This document shows positions 19,688-28,453 of a DNA stretch of 34,928 nucleotides, piece by piece. The stretch's first letter is position 1. Every line of letters starts with the position of its first letter. Position numbers and translations under genes: made by a program. The notes under the pieces were generated by a model. That model ran no database searches. It worked only from the letters and a program-made list of their open reading frames with translations, and was not told where the DNA came from. The stretch is from Sulfurovum sp. (GTDB taxonomy: Bacteria > Campylobacterota > Campylobacteria > Campylobacterales > Sulfurovaceae). The stretch covers positions 1-34,928 of the forward strand of contig JAUZSE010000019.1 of assembly GCA_030949725.1 (NCBI GenBank). Reading direction: 5' to 3'.

Positions 19688-20611
19688 TTAAACAATATAA
19701 CCAAATTCTTCTAGTCCATCTTTGTTTTTACTCCATCCTTTTTTAACAGAGACATGTAAATCTAAAAATATTCTTTTACCTGCAAAAACTTCCATCTGCT
19801 CTCGTGCCAATTTCCCTACACGCTTGATACCAGCACCTTTTTGTCCAACGATCATACCTTTTTGTGTCTCTTTTTCTACCACGATGGTTGCATATACTTT
19901 ATCTAAAGTATCACTTTCATCTATTTTCTCAATCGTCACATCACTTTCATAAGGTATCTCATCACTTAAATTTTCAAAGATAGACTCTCTTATCAATTCT
20001 TTATAGATGTCACGTATATTATCTGTAGTTAGTATCTCCGTATCAAATAAAAATGGCGAAATAGGTAAATGTTTGGCTATTTCATTTAATAACGGTGCTT
20101 TACCCACCTTTTTGTTTACAGAAAAAGGTATAATCGCTTCAAATCTATCTTGATACTTTTGATACTCTCCCAATTTTTTCAGAATATCACCCTGTTTAAC
20201 ATGATCCATTTTAGTCAAAAGCACAATATGTTTGGTAGCTTTAGACTCCATCATCTTCAAAAACTTTTCATATTCTGTCAGTTTATCTGTGATAGGTGCC
20301 AAAAATACAATAAGATCAGCATCTCCCATGGCTCTAAGTGCTTCATTCATCATAAACTTATTTAGAAGTCTTTCTTTTTCATGAATACCTGGCGTATCCA
20401 CAAAAATAATCTGCGACTCTTTCCCATACATATCTTCATGCATGACAATAATATTCATACGTTTTCGTGTAGCTTGTGCTTTTTTAGATACCATTGCAAG
20501 TTTTTCACCTACTATGAAGTTCAATAAAGTACTTTTACCTGCATTGGGTCGTCCAACAACAGCCACAAACCCTGCTTTTGTCTCAATCTCTTCTTTTTCA
20601 TGTTCAAACAT
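19688..20611 (-). CDS. era: GTPase Era
   Basis: Essential GTPase that binds 16S rRNA and assists 30S subunit maturation. The 307-residue protein has G1 GRPNAGKS (residues 20-27), a switch region with KAQATRKR, G3 DTPGIHE, and TKMD in place of the usual NKxD as G4. The C-terminal KH domain has MIVGQKGAGIKRVGKLAREQME. Full length. The start ATG shares one base with the hslU stop (TAATG). The order rplI-hslV-hslU-era is conserved in Campylobacter. Confidence 0.95.
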   Translation of the reverse strand: MFEHEKEEIETKAGFVAVVGRPNAGKSTLLNFIVGEKLAMVSKKAQATRKRMNIIVMHEDMYGKESQIIFVDTPGIHEKERLLNKFMMNEALRAMGDADLIVFLAPITDKLTEYEKFLKMMESKATKHIVLLTKMDHVKQGDILKKLGEYQKYQDRFEAIIPFSVNKKVGKAPLLNEIAKHLPISPFLFDTEILTTDNIRDIYKELIRESIFENLSDEIPYESDVTIEKIDESDTLDKVYATIVVEKETQKGMIVGQKGAGIKRVGKLAREQMEVFAGKRIFLDLHVSVKKGWSKNKDGLEEFGYIV

Positions 20612-21946
20612 TATAATATATACCTTGTCGTATCTTCATCTTCAACCACATCACCTATTTTATCTTTCACAAGTGCTGCGTTTACTATTATCTTCTCTCC
20701 ACTATGCTCATCTGCTGAAAAACTTATCTCTTCAAGTATACGTTCCATCACAGTGTGCAATCTTCTTGCACCAATATCTTCTGTTTTTTCATTGGCTTGT
20801 AGTGAATAGCTTGCAATGGCTCTAAGGGCATCCTCATCAAATACTAACTCCACACCTTCAACTGCCATCAATGCTTCATACTGTTTAATCAATGAATTGT
20901 TAGGCTCAGTCAATATACGATACAAAGTTTCTTCATCCAAAGAGTCAAGTTCTACACGTAAGGGGAAACGCCCTTGAAGTTCTGGCATAAGATCGCTAGG
21001 CTTAGAGGTATGAAAAGCACCTGCGGCTATAAAGAGTATGTGATCTGTCTTCACCATACCAAGTTTAGTGTGTACAGAGGAACCTTCAACGATAGGCAAG
21101 CAAATCTCTTTGTACACCTTCTTTACTGGGGTCTTGTCTACCTTGAGAATTTGCAGGAACGGCAACCTTGTCTATCTCATCAAGAAAAACAATGCCACCC
21201 TTCTCTACTTTTTCAAGTGCCAGTGATTTGAGTGTGTCTTCATCAAGAAGTTCTTCACTTGCTTCAGCTTCAAGTATCTTCTTGGCATCCTTAACAGATA
21301 CTTCTTTCTCTGGTCCTTTTTTATTCATACCACCCAATACTTTTACAATAGACTCTTGTACCTGTATCATTTGCGGAGGCAGACCATCTTCTGGCATCAT
21401 TGGATTATTGGGCATTTCTACTTTTATTTTTAAATGGTCAAGTTCACCTTTGTGAAACTTCTCTTGCATTCGTGCAAACGACGCATCATATTCCATTTTC
21501 TTTTGTTCACTAGCCCCTGCTGGCAAAGGAGGAAGAAGTTTTTCTATAATCTTATTTTCTATATAGTTTGCTATCTTCTCTTGATTCTTCTCATTTTCAC
21601 TCTCACGTACAATGGCCATAGAAATAGCAGCCAAGTCACGTATCATAGACTCAACATCACGACCCACAAAACCTACTTCCGTATATTTACTGGCTTCTAC
21701 TTTAATAAAAGGAAGATTCATCATCTTTGCCAAGCGTCTTGCTATCTCTGTTTTACCTACGCCTGTACTCCCTATCATCAAAATGTTTTTCGGTGTGACA
21801 TCTTGTTGCATCTCTTCATCCAGTTGCATACGTCTATAACGGTTACGTAAAGCAACAGCAATGGTTTTTTTTGCATCATTTTGACCGATCACATACTTAT
21901 CTAAATAGCTTACGATTTCTTTGGGGGTCATATTCTCTTTTGTCAT
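20611..21946 (-). CDS. hslU: HslU ATPase subunit of HslUV protease, one frame break
   Basis: AAA+ unfoldase that feeds proteins to HslV in the cytoplasm. ATG 21946 ([16 protein letters not shown]) lies 4 nt after the hslV stop and is preferred over an upstream ATG at 22006 that would overlap hslV. Walker A is GSTGVGKTE, Walker [11 protein letters not shown], and the I-domain includes [16 protein letters not shown]. The C-terminal half has [22 protein letters not shown] and the sensor 2 motif DIGARRL. One extra base at 21097 breaks the frame between QRDLL and PIVEGSSV. Repaired length is 444 residues, close to E. coli HslU. The 3' piece could be mis-annotated as a separate 184-residue protein. 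Confidence 0.93.
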
Positions 21947-21950
21947 TGTG

Positions 21951-22481
21951 TTATAGTTCCAATATTTTGATATTTTTGTTCGTGTAAATACAAATGTCAC
22001 CTGCAATTTCCAAAGATTTTTGTACCAAATCCTTTGGCTCTAAATCAGCATGTCTGTCCAATGCCCTAGCAGCCGATATAGCATAATTCCCACCAGACCC
22101 GATAGAAGCAATTTTACCATCTTCAGGTTCAACCACATCGCCTGTACCTGTGAGTATATAAATGTGTTCGGTATTAAGTACTATCATCATCGCTTCAAGT
22201 TGGCGTAAGTGTTTGTCTTTTCGCCACATTTTTGAAAACCCTATCACAGACTTAAACAAATCGCCTTTTTTTTCGACTAAAATGGTCTCAAACATATCAA
22301 AAAGGTTAAAGGCATCTGCCGTACTTCCTGCAAATCCTGCCAAGACTTTTCCCTCGCCAAGCGTACGAATTTTGGTGGCATTGCCTTTAAGCACCGTATC
22401 GCCAAAAGAGACTTGACCATCTCCACCAATCACGGCTTTTCCATCGGCTTTGTAGCCTAATATCGTGGTTGCATGGAACAT
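21951..22481 (-). CDS. hslV: HslV peptidase subunit
   Basis: Proteasome-like threonine peptidase of the HslUV complex, 176 residues. A four-residue propeptide (MFHA) precedes the TTILGYK strand, so Thr5 would become the catalytic N-terminal residue after processing. [24 protein letters not shown] and [15 protein letters not shown] are characteristic of HslV. It overlaps rplI by one base (TAATG) and lies 4 nt from hslU, so the complex is co-expressed. Intact. Confidence 0.96.
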   Translation of the reverse strand: MFHATTILGYKADGKAVIGGDGQVSFGDTVLKGNATKIRTLGEGKVLAGFAGSTADAFNLFDMFETILVEKKGDLFKSVIGFSKMWRKDKHLRQLEAMMIVLNTEHIYILTGTGDVVEPEDGKIASIGSGGNYAISAARALDRHADLEPKDLVQKSLEIAGDICIYTNKNIKILEL

Positions 22482-22924
22482 TAAACGCCTACTATTTCAA
22501 CATTCACAGAAGCATGAATACCATGCCCTAATTTAATATCCACTTCATGAAAACCTTCTGATTTTAAGGCTTTTTTGAGGTTAATACTTTTTTTCTCTAT
22601 TGTAATACTAAGTTGTTCTTCAATCGCCTTCGCAATATCCACATTTCCTACAGAACCTTTAATTCCTACAGGTGCTTTTCTTTTTTCTATTTTGACAGCT
22701 GCTGCTTCAAGCGTCACTTTTTCTTTTTCAAGTCTAGCTAAATCGTCTTTGAGTTGTTGTGCCATATCGGCTTGTTCTTGCTTCCAATTCGCCACAATAT
22801 CAGGTGTCGCTAATTTGGCAAACCCCTTACCAATCAAAAAGTTTTGACCATAACCGTCTTTTACTTCTTTAATTTCTCCTGCTTTCCCTAGTGCTTTAAC
22901 ATCTTTTATTAGTAGTACTTTCAT
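22481..22924 (-). CDS. rplI: 50S ribosomal protein L9
   Basis: Large-subunit ribosomal protein, 147 residues, the normal length. The N-terminal domain reads [20 protein letters not shown], then [18 protein letters not shown], the L9 RNA-binding signature. A long charged connecting helix (about 48-80) leads to the C-terminal domain. A ribosome site AAGGATA precedes ATG 22924. It heads the rplI-hslV-hslU-era operon. Confidence 0.97.
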   Translation of the reverse strand: MKVLLIKDVKALGKAGEIKEVKDGYGQNFLIGKGFAKLATPDIVANWKQEQADMAQQLKDDLARLEKEKVTLEAAAVKIEKRKAPVGIKGSVGNVDIAKAIEEQLSITIEKKSINLKKALKSEGFHEVDIKLGHGIHASVNVEIVGV

Positions 22925-23018
22925 TGTTTATCCTTCATTGGAGTATCTTCAGATGAATTTTAACAGAATTTTACTAGACATTTGTTAAAATCAATCATAT
23001 CTTTCTTATCAATTTTGC

Positions 23019-23035
23019 TATAATACGCTAAAGGA
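23019..23035 (+). promoter_or_regulatory. Extended -10 promoter and ribosome site of the DEAD-box gene
   Basis: TGCTATAAT at 23016-23024 is a perfect extended -10 element. The expected transcript start near 23031 falls on the AAAGGA ribosome site (23030-23035), giving a leader of roughly 11 bases before the likely start codon at 23042. The divergent rplI promoter must share this 117-base gap. Confidence 0.6.
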
Positions 23036-23041
23036 TCTACT

Positions 23042-24314
23042 ATCAAAGCATTTGAAAAACTTAACTTGCACCCAGATATATTACGTGCAGTTGCACATGA
23101 GAAATACGAAAATACAACAGCCATACAAAACAAAGTCATACCAGCTGCCATGAAAGGCATAGACATTTTAGGTGCATCTAAATCAGGAACAGGAAAGACC
23201 GCTGCTTTTGTCTTACCTTTACTCAATAAGCTCCAAAAAGTAGTCAAAAAAGACCAAAAAGTAGTACGTGCACTTATCATTGTACCTACCATAGAACTTG
23301 CAGATCAGGTTTCGCGTACTATTGTCTCCTTTTCTAGGTACTTAGATATACAAACAGTGAAAGTACAAGGTGGATCTAAAAAAAGTGACCAACTCCATAG
23401 GCTAAAACAAGGTGCTGACATCGTTGTGGCTACACCAGGACGCTTACAAGACTTCATTGATGATAAGAAAATAAACCTTGACTACATCAACACCATCATC
23501 CTAGATGAAGCAGATACTATGTTAGAGCTTGGTTTTTTAGGGGAGATAAAATCTATTCTAAAAAGCTGTACACAACCAAAACAGATGATGCTTTTTTCTG
23601 CAACCATCTCTCAAAACATCAAGAAGCTTGGAAAAGATTTTTTAAATGATCCCCTTATTATTGAAGTCAGTAACAGACGTGATGTGGTAAATGCCATCAA
23701 ACATAGAGCCTATAAAGTAGATAAGAAGAGAAAAGCCGAACTCGCAGCAACACTCATCAAAAAAATGGGTGCAGAACAGGTGCTGTTGTTTGTCAACAAA
23801 AAAGACTCTGCGGATAAAGTCTATGAATACCTAAAAAGTCAAGATATTTGGACTTCTATCATCCATGGAGACATCCATAGAGGTGGACGAGCCAAAGCAT
23901 TGAGCCTACTTAAAAATGGAAAAACCCAAGTCCTTGTTGCTACAGACATCGCTGCTAGGGGTATAGACATCAAAGAATTACCGTTGGTTATCAACTATGA
24001 CTTACCTGAAAGTACAGATGATTTCACCCACAGAGTAGGAAGAACTGGACGTGCCAACCATAAAGGTGGTGTCGTTACTCTACTCACTATTTATGACTAC
24101 AATGCGTTTTCTACCATAGAAAAACATTTAAAACTCAATGTCAAACGTGAGATTATGGAAGGCTTTGACATCACAGACAAACAACCCCGTCAAGCACGTC
24201 CACGTAAAAAGAAGTTGAGTGAGAAAAAAGGAAAGATAGACTACGACAAAAAAAAGAAGATACACCTATGCTGCACAAAAAAAGAAAAAACAAGAAGCAC
24301 AGAAAAAGAAATAA
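23042..24314 (+). CDS. DEAD-box RNA helicase (RhlE/CsdA type), likely ATC start, one frame break
   Basis: ATP-dependent RNA helicase. Motifs in order: Q-motif region KYENTTAIQ, motif I ASKSGTGKTAA, Ia PTIELADQ, Ib TPGRLQDF, II DEAD in ILDEADTM, III FSATI, then IV LLFVNKKDSADKV, V VATDIAARGIDI and VI HRVGRTGR. A basic C-terminal tail follows. The conserved N-terminus (FEKLNLHPDILRAV) has no in-frame ATG. ATC 23042 sits 6 bases after AAAGGA and is the best start; TTG 23066 would cut into the first conserved helix. An extra A in the A8 run 24248-24255 shifts the tail; corrected, it ends at 24314 after a Lys/Gln-rich stretch, 4 nt before the next gene. Confidence 0.88.
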
Positions 24315-24317
24315 TTT

Positions 24318-25487
24318 ATGATACAAAATGGATTGCTCTATATGTTTGTACTCATGATAATAAGTGCATCTATCGTTTATACCGAGAAAAAAAGCCAACA
24401 TAAGATCTTTGAGTATCTTCCGTCTATAGTTATCCTCTATTTTGTGGTGATGCTTTTTTCTACCTTTGGGCTATGGCAGAAAACTGAGTCTGTGACAGCG
24501 ACCTACAAAACAGTAAAAACCAACCTTCTTCCTGCTATGATATTCCTCATGTTACTCTCCGCAGATATGAGAGAGATATTTAAGTTGGGTACGAAGATGC
24601 TTCTTACTTTTCTCTTGACATCGGTAAGCATAGCCATCGGTTTCATAGGTACATTTACGCTCTTCCATACCTATTTTGAACCTGACGCGTGGAAAGCATT
24701 TGCTGCATTAAGTGGTTCATGGATGGGTGGTACAGGCAATATGGTAGCCATACAAGGTGCATTAAATCTCCCAGATTCCGCTATGGGTTACACCCTACTC
24801 ATAGACTCTATAGATTATGCTATTTGGGTGATGATACTCCTTGCCCTTGTGCCTTTTGCCAAACGATTCAACCTTTGGAGCAAGGCAGATACTTCAATCA
24901 TAGATGAGGTAGGAAAAAGACTGGCACTCAAAGAAGCTGCGAAAAAGAATACAAGCTTCATTTCCATCTTCATTTTACTCATTGCCGCTATTTTTGTTTC
25001 TCTTGTCTCACAGTATGCTGCAACACTTTTACCTACCTCATCCTTTCTCACCACTAGCACATGGGTAGTCATCATCGCAACACTTGCTGGTATCGTTATG
25101 GCGATGACACCTTTAGCCAAAATTTCTGGTTCTTCTGCTTTGGCAAATGCTATGCTCTATCTCATCGTGGCACTCATTGCTTCACGTGCTAATTTTGCAG
25201 AACTTACAGAGGCACCACTTTACATCTTGGCAGGTTTTGTCATTATCGCTATACACGTGGCTATTATGCTACTCTTTGCCAAACTTTTTAAACTAGACCT
25301 CTTTACTTTAGGTGTGGCATCTTTAGCCAACATTGGTGGTGTAGCCTCTGCTCCTATCTTGGCTTCAGCGTATTCAAAAGCACTCATACCCATAGGTGTA
25401 CTTATGGCTATGATGGGGTATATCATAGGAACTTTTGCTGGACTTATGGTCGGGAAAGTCTTGGAGATGATTTCACAAACACAATAA
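24318..25487 (+). CDS. DUF819 family membrane protein
   Basis: A 389-residue polytopic membrane protein with about 10-12 hydrophobic helices. Two conserved blocks resemble a transporter inverted-repeat pair: FAALSGSWMGGTGNMVAIQ (about residues 128-146) and GVASLANIGGVASAPILASAY (about 331-351). These Gly-rich re-entrant-like segments are typical of DUF819 (YjcL-like) proteins, for which no substrate is established. It starts 4 nt after the corrected helicase end, so the two are likely co-transcribed, though a functional link is not obvious. Confidence 0.8.
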   Translation: MIQNGLLYMFVLMIISASIVYTEKKSQHKIFEYLPSIVILYFVVMLFSTFGLWQKTESVTATYKTVKTNLLPAMIFLMLLSADMREIFKLGTKMLLTFLLTSVSIAIGFIGTFTLFHTYFEPDAWKAFAALSGSWMGGTGNMVAIQGALNLPDSAMGYTLLIDSIDYAIWVMILLALVPFAKRFNLWSKADTSIIDEVGKRLALKEAAKKNTSFISIFILLIAAIFVSLVSQYAATLLPTSSFLTTSTWVVIIATLAGIVMAMTPLAKISGSSALANAMLYLIVALIASRANFAELTEAPLYILAGFVIIAIHVAIMLLFAKLFKLDLFTLGVASLANIGGVASAPILASAYSKALIPIGVLMAMMGYIIGTFAGLMVGKVLEMISQTQ

Positions 25488-25549
25488 ATCCACAAAATTA
25501 GTTTACTATGCAACAGAACCAAAAATACTTCTAATAAAAAGGATACCGA

Positions 25550-26065
25550 ATGAAACAGTTTTTACTTATCACACTTATCAGTCTAGGACTCAGCATTGGA
25601 CTACATGCAAAACAAGAGTCTCATCATAATGACACTCAAGCCATGAGTGAAAAACAGATCAAAAAAATGGACAGAAGATACAACAACCATAAAACACAAA
25701 AAAGAAACTTTAGAAATAAAAATGATTTTCAACAAAGAAATCACTCAACCCATCAAGATAGATACAAGCAAGGCAATAACTATAATAGATCTCCATACCA
25801 AGAACATCATAGAGGAAACATTCAACGCGGTTACCCCAATACAAAAAGAGGATGGGTATTAGCCTATCGTTATGATAGGGCTTCTTTTTATGACAATGAG
25901 GGTTATCATTATGGATATTTTAACCGTCACGGATACTACTTTGAAAATGTCTTTTACCGATATGACAGATACTACAGCTATAGAGACAGAAGCAGAGGTC
26001 GTGGTCTCTTTGATCGTAGATACTACATGCCTAGTAACTATCGCTATTATGGATTTAGCAGATAA
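25550..26065 (+). CDS. Secreted Tyr/Arg/His-rich hypothetical protein
   Basis: I do not recognise a named family. The 171-residue protein has a clean signal peptide (MKQFLLITLISLGLSIGLHA, about 1-20). A highly polar basic middle follows, rich in Asn, Gln, His and Arg (about 21-100). The C-terminal domain (about 101-171) is dominated by Tyr, Arg and Gly, with pieces such as GWVLAYRYDRASFYDNEGYH and YGYFNRHGYYFENVFYRYDR. There are no cysteines. It should be periplasmic or surface-located. An AAAAAGGATA ribosome site supports the start. The regular Y-x-R/Y-x-D spacing suggests a beta-rich or nucleic-acid- or polyanion-binding surface, but that is only a guess. Confidence 0.75.
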   Translation: MKQFLLITLISLGLSIGLHAKQESHHNDTQAMSEKQIKKMDRRYNNHKTQKRNFRNKNDFQQRNHSTHQDRYKQGNNYNRSPYQEHHRGNIQRGYPNTKRGWVLAYRYDRASFYDNEGYHYGYFNRHGYYFENVFYRYDRYYSYRDRSRGRGLFDRRYYMPSNYRYYGFSR

Positions 26066-26073
26066 TAACAATT

Positions 26074-26098
26074 TGAGGATTGATTCAATCACTCCTCA
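26074..26098 (+). terminator. Hairpin after the Tyr/Arg-rich gene
   Basis: Arms TGAGGA (26074-26079) and TCCTCA (26093-26098) enclose a second stem TGAT/ATCA with a 3-base loop, separated by one mismatch. It starts 9 bases past the stop codon. No strong T-tract follows, so termination efficiency is uncertain. Confidence 0.5.
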
Positions 26099-26122
26099 TA
26101 AAATAATTAGCTACAATATCGT

Positions 26123-27190
26123 ATGAAAATCATAAACATACATACACAAACCCTCAAAGCTCCATTAAAAAACCCGTTCATTACCTCTTTACGTCGTGTA
26201 GATGCCCTTGAAGACCTTGTTGTATGTATAGAATGTGATGATGGTTTGGTTGGCTACGGTGAAGGTGCGCCTACGCCTGTTATTACGGGTGAGACTATGG
26301 GTTCTATGATTGCGTGCATTAACTATATAAAACCTCATATTATCGGACGAGAGCTAGAAGATTTTGAGGGGATATTAAAACTTTTACACGCGTTAATACT
26401 CAAAAATACCACTGCAAAATCTGCACTTGAGATAGCCCTCTATGACTTAAAGGCAAAAGCTTCCAAACTACCACTCTATAAAATGCTCGGAGGCACAAAG
26501 ACTACTTTTAGTACAGACATCACCATATCTATGGGAGCAATAGACAAGATGATAGCCGATTCCTTGTCTGCTGTTGATTTAGGCTATGATACTTTGAAGA
26601 TAAAAATAGGTGACAATCCACACAAAGATATAGAACGTATAGTTGCCATCCATGATGCACTGGGTAACAATATAAGATTAAGACTCGATGCCAATCAAGG
26701 TTGGAGTGCGAAAGAGAGTGTGACACTTTTACATGCCCTAGAAAGACAAAATATCATCGCAGAATTTATAGAACAACCAGTCGCAGCAGATGATATAGAA
26801 GGACTCAAATACATCAAAGAAAGGGTACAAACTCCCCTGCTCGCAGATGAATCTATCTTTTCTGTAAAAGATGCACGTAAACTCTTAGAGATGGAAGCCA
26901 TAGACTACGTGAATATAAAACTTGCAAAAACAGCAGGGATCACACAGGCACTTGCACTTGCTGATCTTTCTGCCCAATTTGGCGTAAAATGTATGATAGG
27001 CTGTATGTTAGAAGGCCCTATATCGGTAGCAGCAGGTGTACATGTGGCTTCTGCTAAGGCTGACATCATTACGATGCTTGATTTAGATGCTGTAAGTTTA
27101 TTGGCTTCACATCCTGTAAAGACAAGTATCTTGTTTAATGAAAGTGAAATCATATTGTCTGATGATATTGGATTGGGTGTTTCTTTATAG
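26123..27190 (+). CDS. Dipeptide epimerase (enolase superfamily, muconate-lactonizing subgroup)
   Basis: A 355-residue enzyme probably epimerising L-Ala-D/L-Glu or a related dipeptide during murein peptide recycling. The N-terminal capping domain ends near residue 115. The barrel has the catalytic K-x-K pair (Lys159, Lys161 in TLKIKIGD), metal ligands Asp189 (LRLDANQGW), Glu217 (FIEQPV) and Asp242 (LLADES), and the opposite base Lys266 (NIKLAKTAG). All expected catalytic residues are present. No ribosome site precedes ATG 26123; instead TACAAT (26112-26117) lies 5 bases upstream, which would put the transcript start at or next to the ATG. Substrate choice cannot be settled from sequence. Confidence 0.88.
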   Translation: MKIINIHTQTLKAPLKNPFITSLRRVDALEDLVVCIECDDGLVGYGEGAPTPVITGETMGSMIACINYIKPHIIGRELEDFEGILKLLHALILKNTTAKSALEIALYDLKAKASKLPLYKMLGGTKTTFSTDITISMGAIDKMIADSLSAVDLGYDTLKIKIGDNPHKDIERIVAIHDALGNNIRLRLDANQGWSAKESVTLLHALERQNIIAEFIEQPVAADDIEGLKYIKERVQTPLLADESIFSVKDARKLLEMEAIDYVNIKLAKTAGITQALALADLSAQFGVKCMIGCMLEGPISVAAGVHVASAKADIITMLDLDAVSLLASHPVKTSILFNESEIILSDDIGLGVSL

Positions 27191-27241
27191 TAAATTTTAC
27201 GCTATCATTAAGCTGATCATAAATCAATACAAGGAAAGAAG

Positions 27242-27625
27242 ATGAAAAAGAATACTCTATTTGTTATGAAGTTTGCAGTTGTTGCATTGGCTATAGGAGT
27301 CTTATCTCCATCCATCCATATAGAAAAGACTACACTAGCATCCGTAGATGGATATAACATAAGCGTCTCTGTTTTTAATACAGCAGAGGCAAGACAAAGG
27401 GCAAGAGCAAGAAGTGGAAACAGAAATCGAAATTCAAATCGAAATAGAAACTCTAATAGAAATCGGAATGTCAATCGAAACAGAAATGTTAATCGTAACA
27501 TTAATGTGAACCATAATGGTGGAGGTGGTCGTTATTATGGTGGTGGAAGTTACCACAATCATAATGGTGCGGCTCTTATAGGGGGGATGATTGTGGGTGC
27601 AGCCATTGCTAACTCTGCAAATTAA
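27242..27625 (+). CDS. Exported Asn-Arg repeat protein
   Basis: Not a named family to me. The 127-residue protein has an N-terminal hydrophobic export segment (about 8-25) and a conserved-looking stretch (VDGYNISVSVFNTAEARQRA). A degenerate repeat of N-R-N-x-N-x follows (about residues 60-90), then a Gly/Tyr-rich patch (GGGGRYYGGGSY). A hydrophobic glycine-zipper-like tail (AALIGGMIVGAAIA) closes it. It sits directly before a DUF2092 gene. I recall similar N-R-N-V-N repeat proteins next to DUF2092 genes elsewhere, usually with a longer C-terminus. A GGAAAG ribosome site supports the start. Confidence 0.7.
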   Translation: MKKNTLFVMKFAVVALAIGVLSPSIHIEKTTLASVDGYNISVSVFNTAEARQRARARSGNRNRNSNRNRNSNRNRNVNRNRNVNRNINVNHNGGGGRYYGGGSYHNHNGAALIGGMIVGAAIANSAN

Positions 27626-27690
27626 TCGCAATAATATTGCATACATCTTAGTAACATTAAAAAATAATTATTTATAAAAGGAACTTTATT

Positions 27691-28389
27691 ATGAAATTAG
27701 CACAAAAATTTCTACTTGCCACAAGCCTAGGTCTACTGTTCAGTACTTCAATCCTCTTAGCAGATACTATGAGTCCAAAAGATATTGCTAAAAAAGTATA
27801 TGATGCTCTTGATAAGCAGACAACCTATGCATTTGATGCCATCGTGGTCAATCATTCTGATGAGGGTACAAACCAACATCATGTGTCGGTGAAAGTTAAT
27901 CGTGACAACCAATTACGCGTGGATGTAAGCGGAGACATCAGAAATAGAAGTAATTATTTGAATGATGGTCTATACACTATCTATGATCATGATAAAAACT
28001 TTTATCTACAGATTGATACACCCAAAAGTATTGAGACAACACTAGATGCTATCTTTGATACATTCGAGATCAAAGTACCTTTGGCACAGCTTATTTATAG
28101 CAATATGGGAGAGCGTATCAAATTTGATCGTAGCAAAAACTTTGGTATCGTTGACTTAGCAGGTACAGAATGTCACTACATAGCATTTTCAGATAAAACA
28201 AAAGAGGTGCATGTGTGGGTAACTACAGGAAAGACACCTTTAGTTAAACACTACAGAATAGTAGACAAGACAAGCAAAAACAACGCCTATAAGAGTACAA
28301 CAATCTACTGGAAAAATGCAAATATAGTCTCAGCTAGTGACTTCGTATTTAATCCACCTAAAAATGCCAAAGAAGCTTTTATAGACTAA
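27691..28389 (+). CDS. DUF2092 family periplasmic protein (LolA-like)
   Basis: A 232-residue exported protein with a signal peptide (about 1-24, ending SILLAD). The body matches DUF2092: an N-terminal helix (SPKDIAKKVYDALDKQ), several amphipathic strands (HVSVKVNRDNQLRVDVSG, GLYTIYDHDKNFYLQID), VPLAQLIYSN, GTECHYIAF, and VHVWVTTGKTPLVKHYRI. The family shares the half-barrel fold of LolA/LolB-type lipid carriers, but its cargo is unknown. An AAGGAA ribosome site precedes the ATG. The preceding Asn-Arg repeat protein is a likely functional partner. Confidence 0.75.
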   Translation: MKLAQKFLLATSLGLLFSTSILLADTMSPKDIAKKVYDALDKQTTYAFDAIVVNHSDEGTNQHHVSVKVNRDNQLRVDVSGDIRNRSNYLNDGLYTIYDHDKNFYLQIDTPKSIETTLDAIFDTFEIKVPLAQLIYSNMGERIKFDRSKNFGIVDLAGTECHYIAFSDKTKEVHVWVTTGKTPLVKHYRIVDKTSKNNAYKSTTIYWKNANIVSASDFVFNPPKNAKEAFID

Positions 28390-28406
28390 TTTAAAACCTT
28401 TAATGA

Positions 28407-28428
28407 GGAAAGAGGAGTTACTCTTTCC
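28407..28428 (+). terminator. Hairpin between the DUF2092 gene and znuA
   Basis: A perfect 8-bp inverted repeat (GGAAAGAG and CTCTTTCC) with a 6-base loop starts 18 bases after the DUF2092 stop. It lacks a T-tract. It may terminate the upstream transcript, or, since it reaches into the -35 zone of the znuA promoter, act as an operator. I see no classical Zur box. Confidence 0.45.
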
Positions 28429-28441
28429 CTAGGAATTTCGA

Positions 28442-28447
28442 TATAAT
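28442..28447 (+). promoter_or_regulatory. znuA -10 element placing the transcript start at the ATG
   Basis: A perfect TATAAT ends 6 bases before the znuA ATG, and no Shine-Dalgarno sequence precedes that ATG. A normal spacing from -10 to the start of transcription would begin the message at the start codon, implying a leaderless mRNA. Confidence 0.5.
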
Positions 28448-28453
28448 CCATTT

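Noticed and set aside
19688..20611. Era G4 motif TKMD instead of NKxD as a sign of altered nucleotide specificity
   Set aside because: Thr in place of Asn at this position occurs in several GTPases, and all other Era motifs are intact, so nothing unusual follows from it.
20611..21165. A separate 184-residue gene between hslU and era
   Set aside because: Its sequence is the C-terminal half of HslU, joined by removing one base at 21097.
23042..24403. Helicase reading to 24403 with a Cys-rich tail (LCCTKKEKT)
   Set aside because: The tail overlaps the DUF819 start and is the wrong frame after an A8 run; the other frame gives a typical Lys-rich helicase tail ending 4 nt before the next gene.
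27430..27520. Short DNA repeats resembling a CRISPR or iteron array
   Set aside because: The repeats are imperfect, in frame, and encode the Asn-Arg repeat of an exported protein; there are no unique spacers and no cas or rep genes.
28390..28453. Zur operator upstream of znuA
   Set aside because: The inverted repeat present does not resemble the Zur consensus I know, and no zur gene is nearby; regulation is left open.
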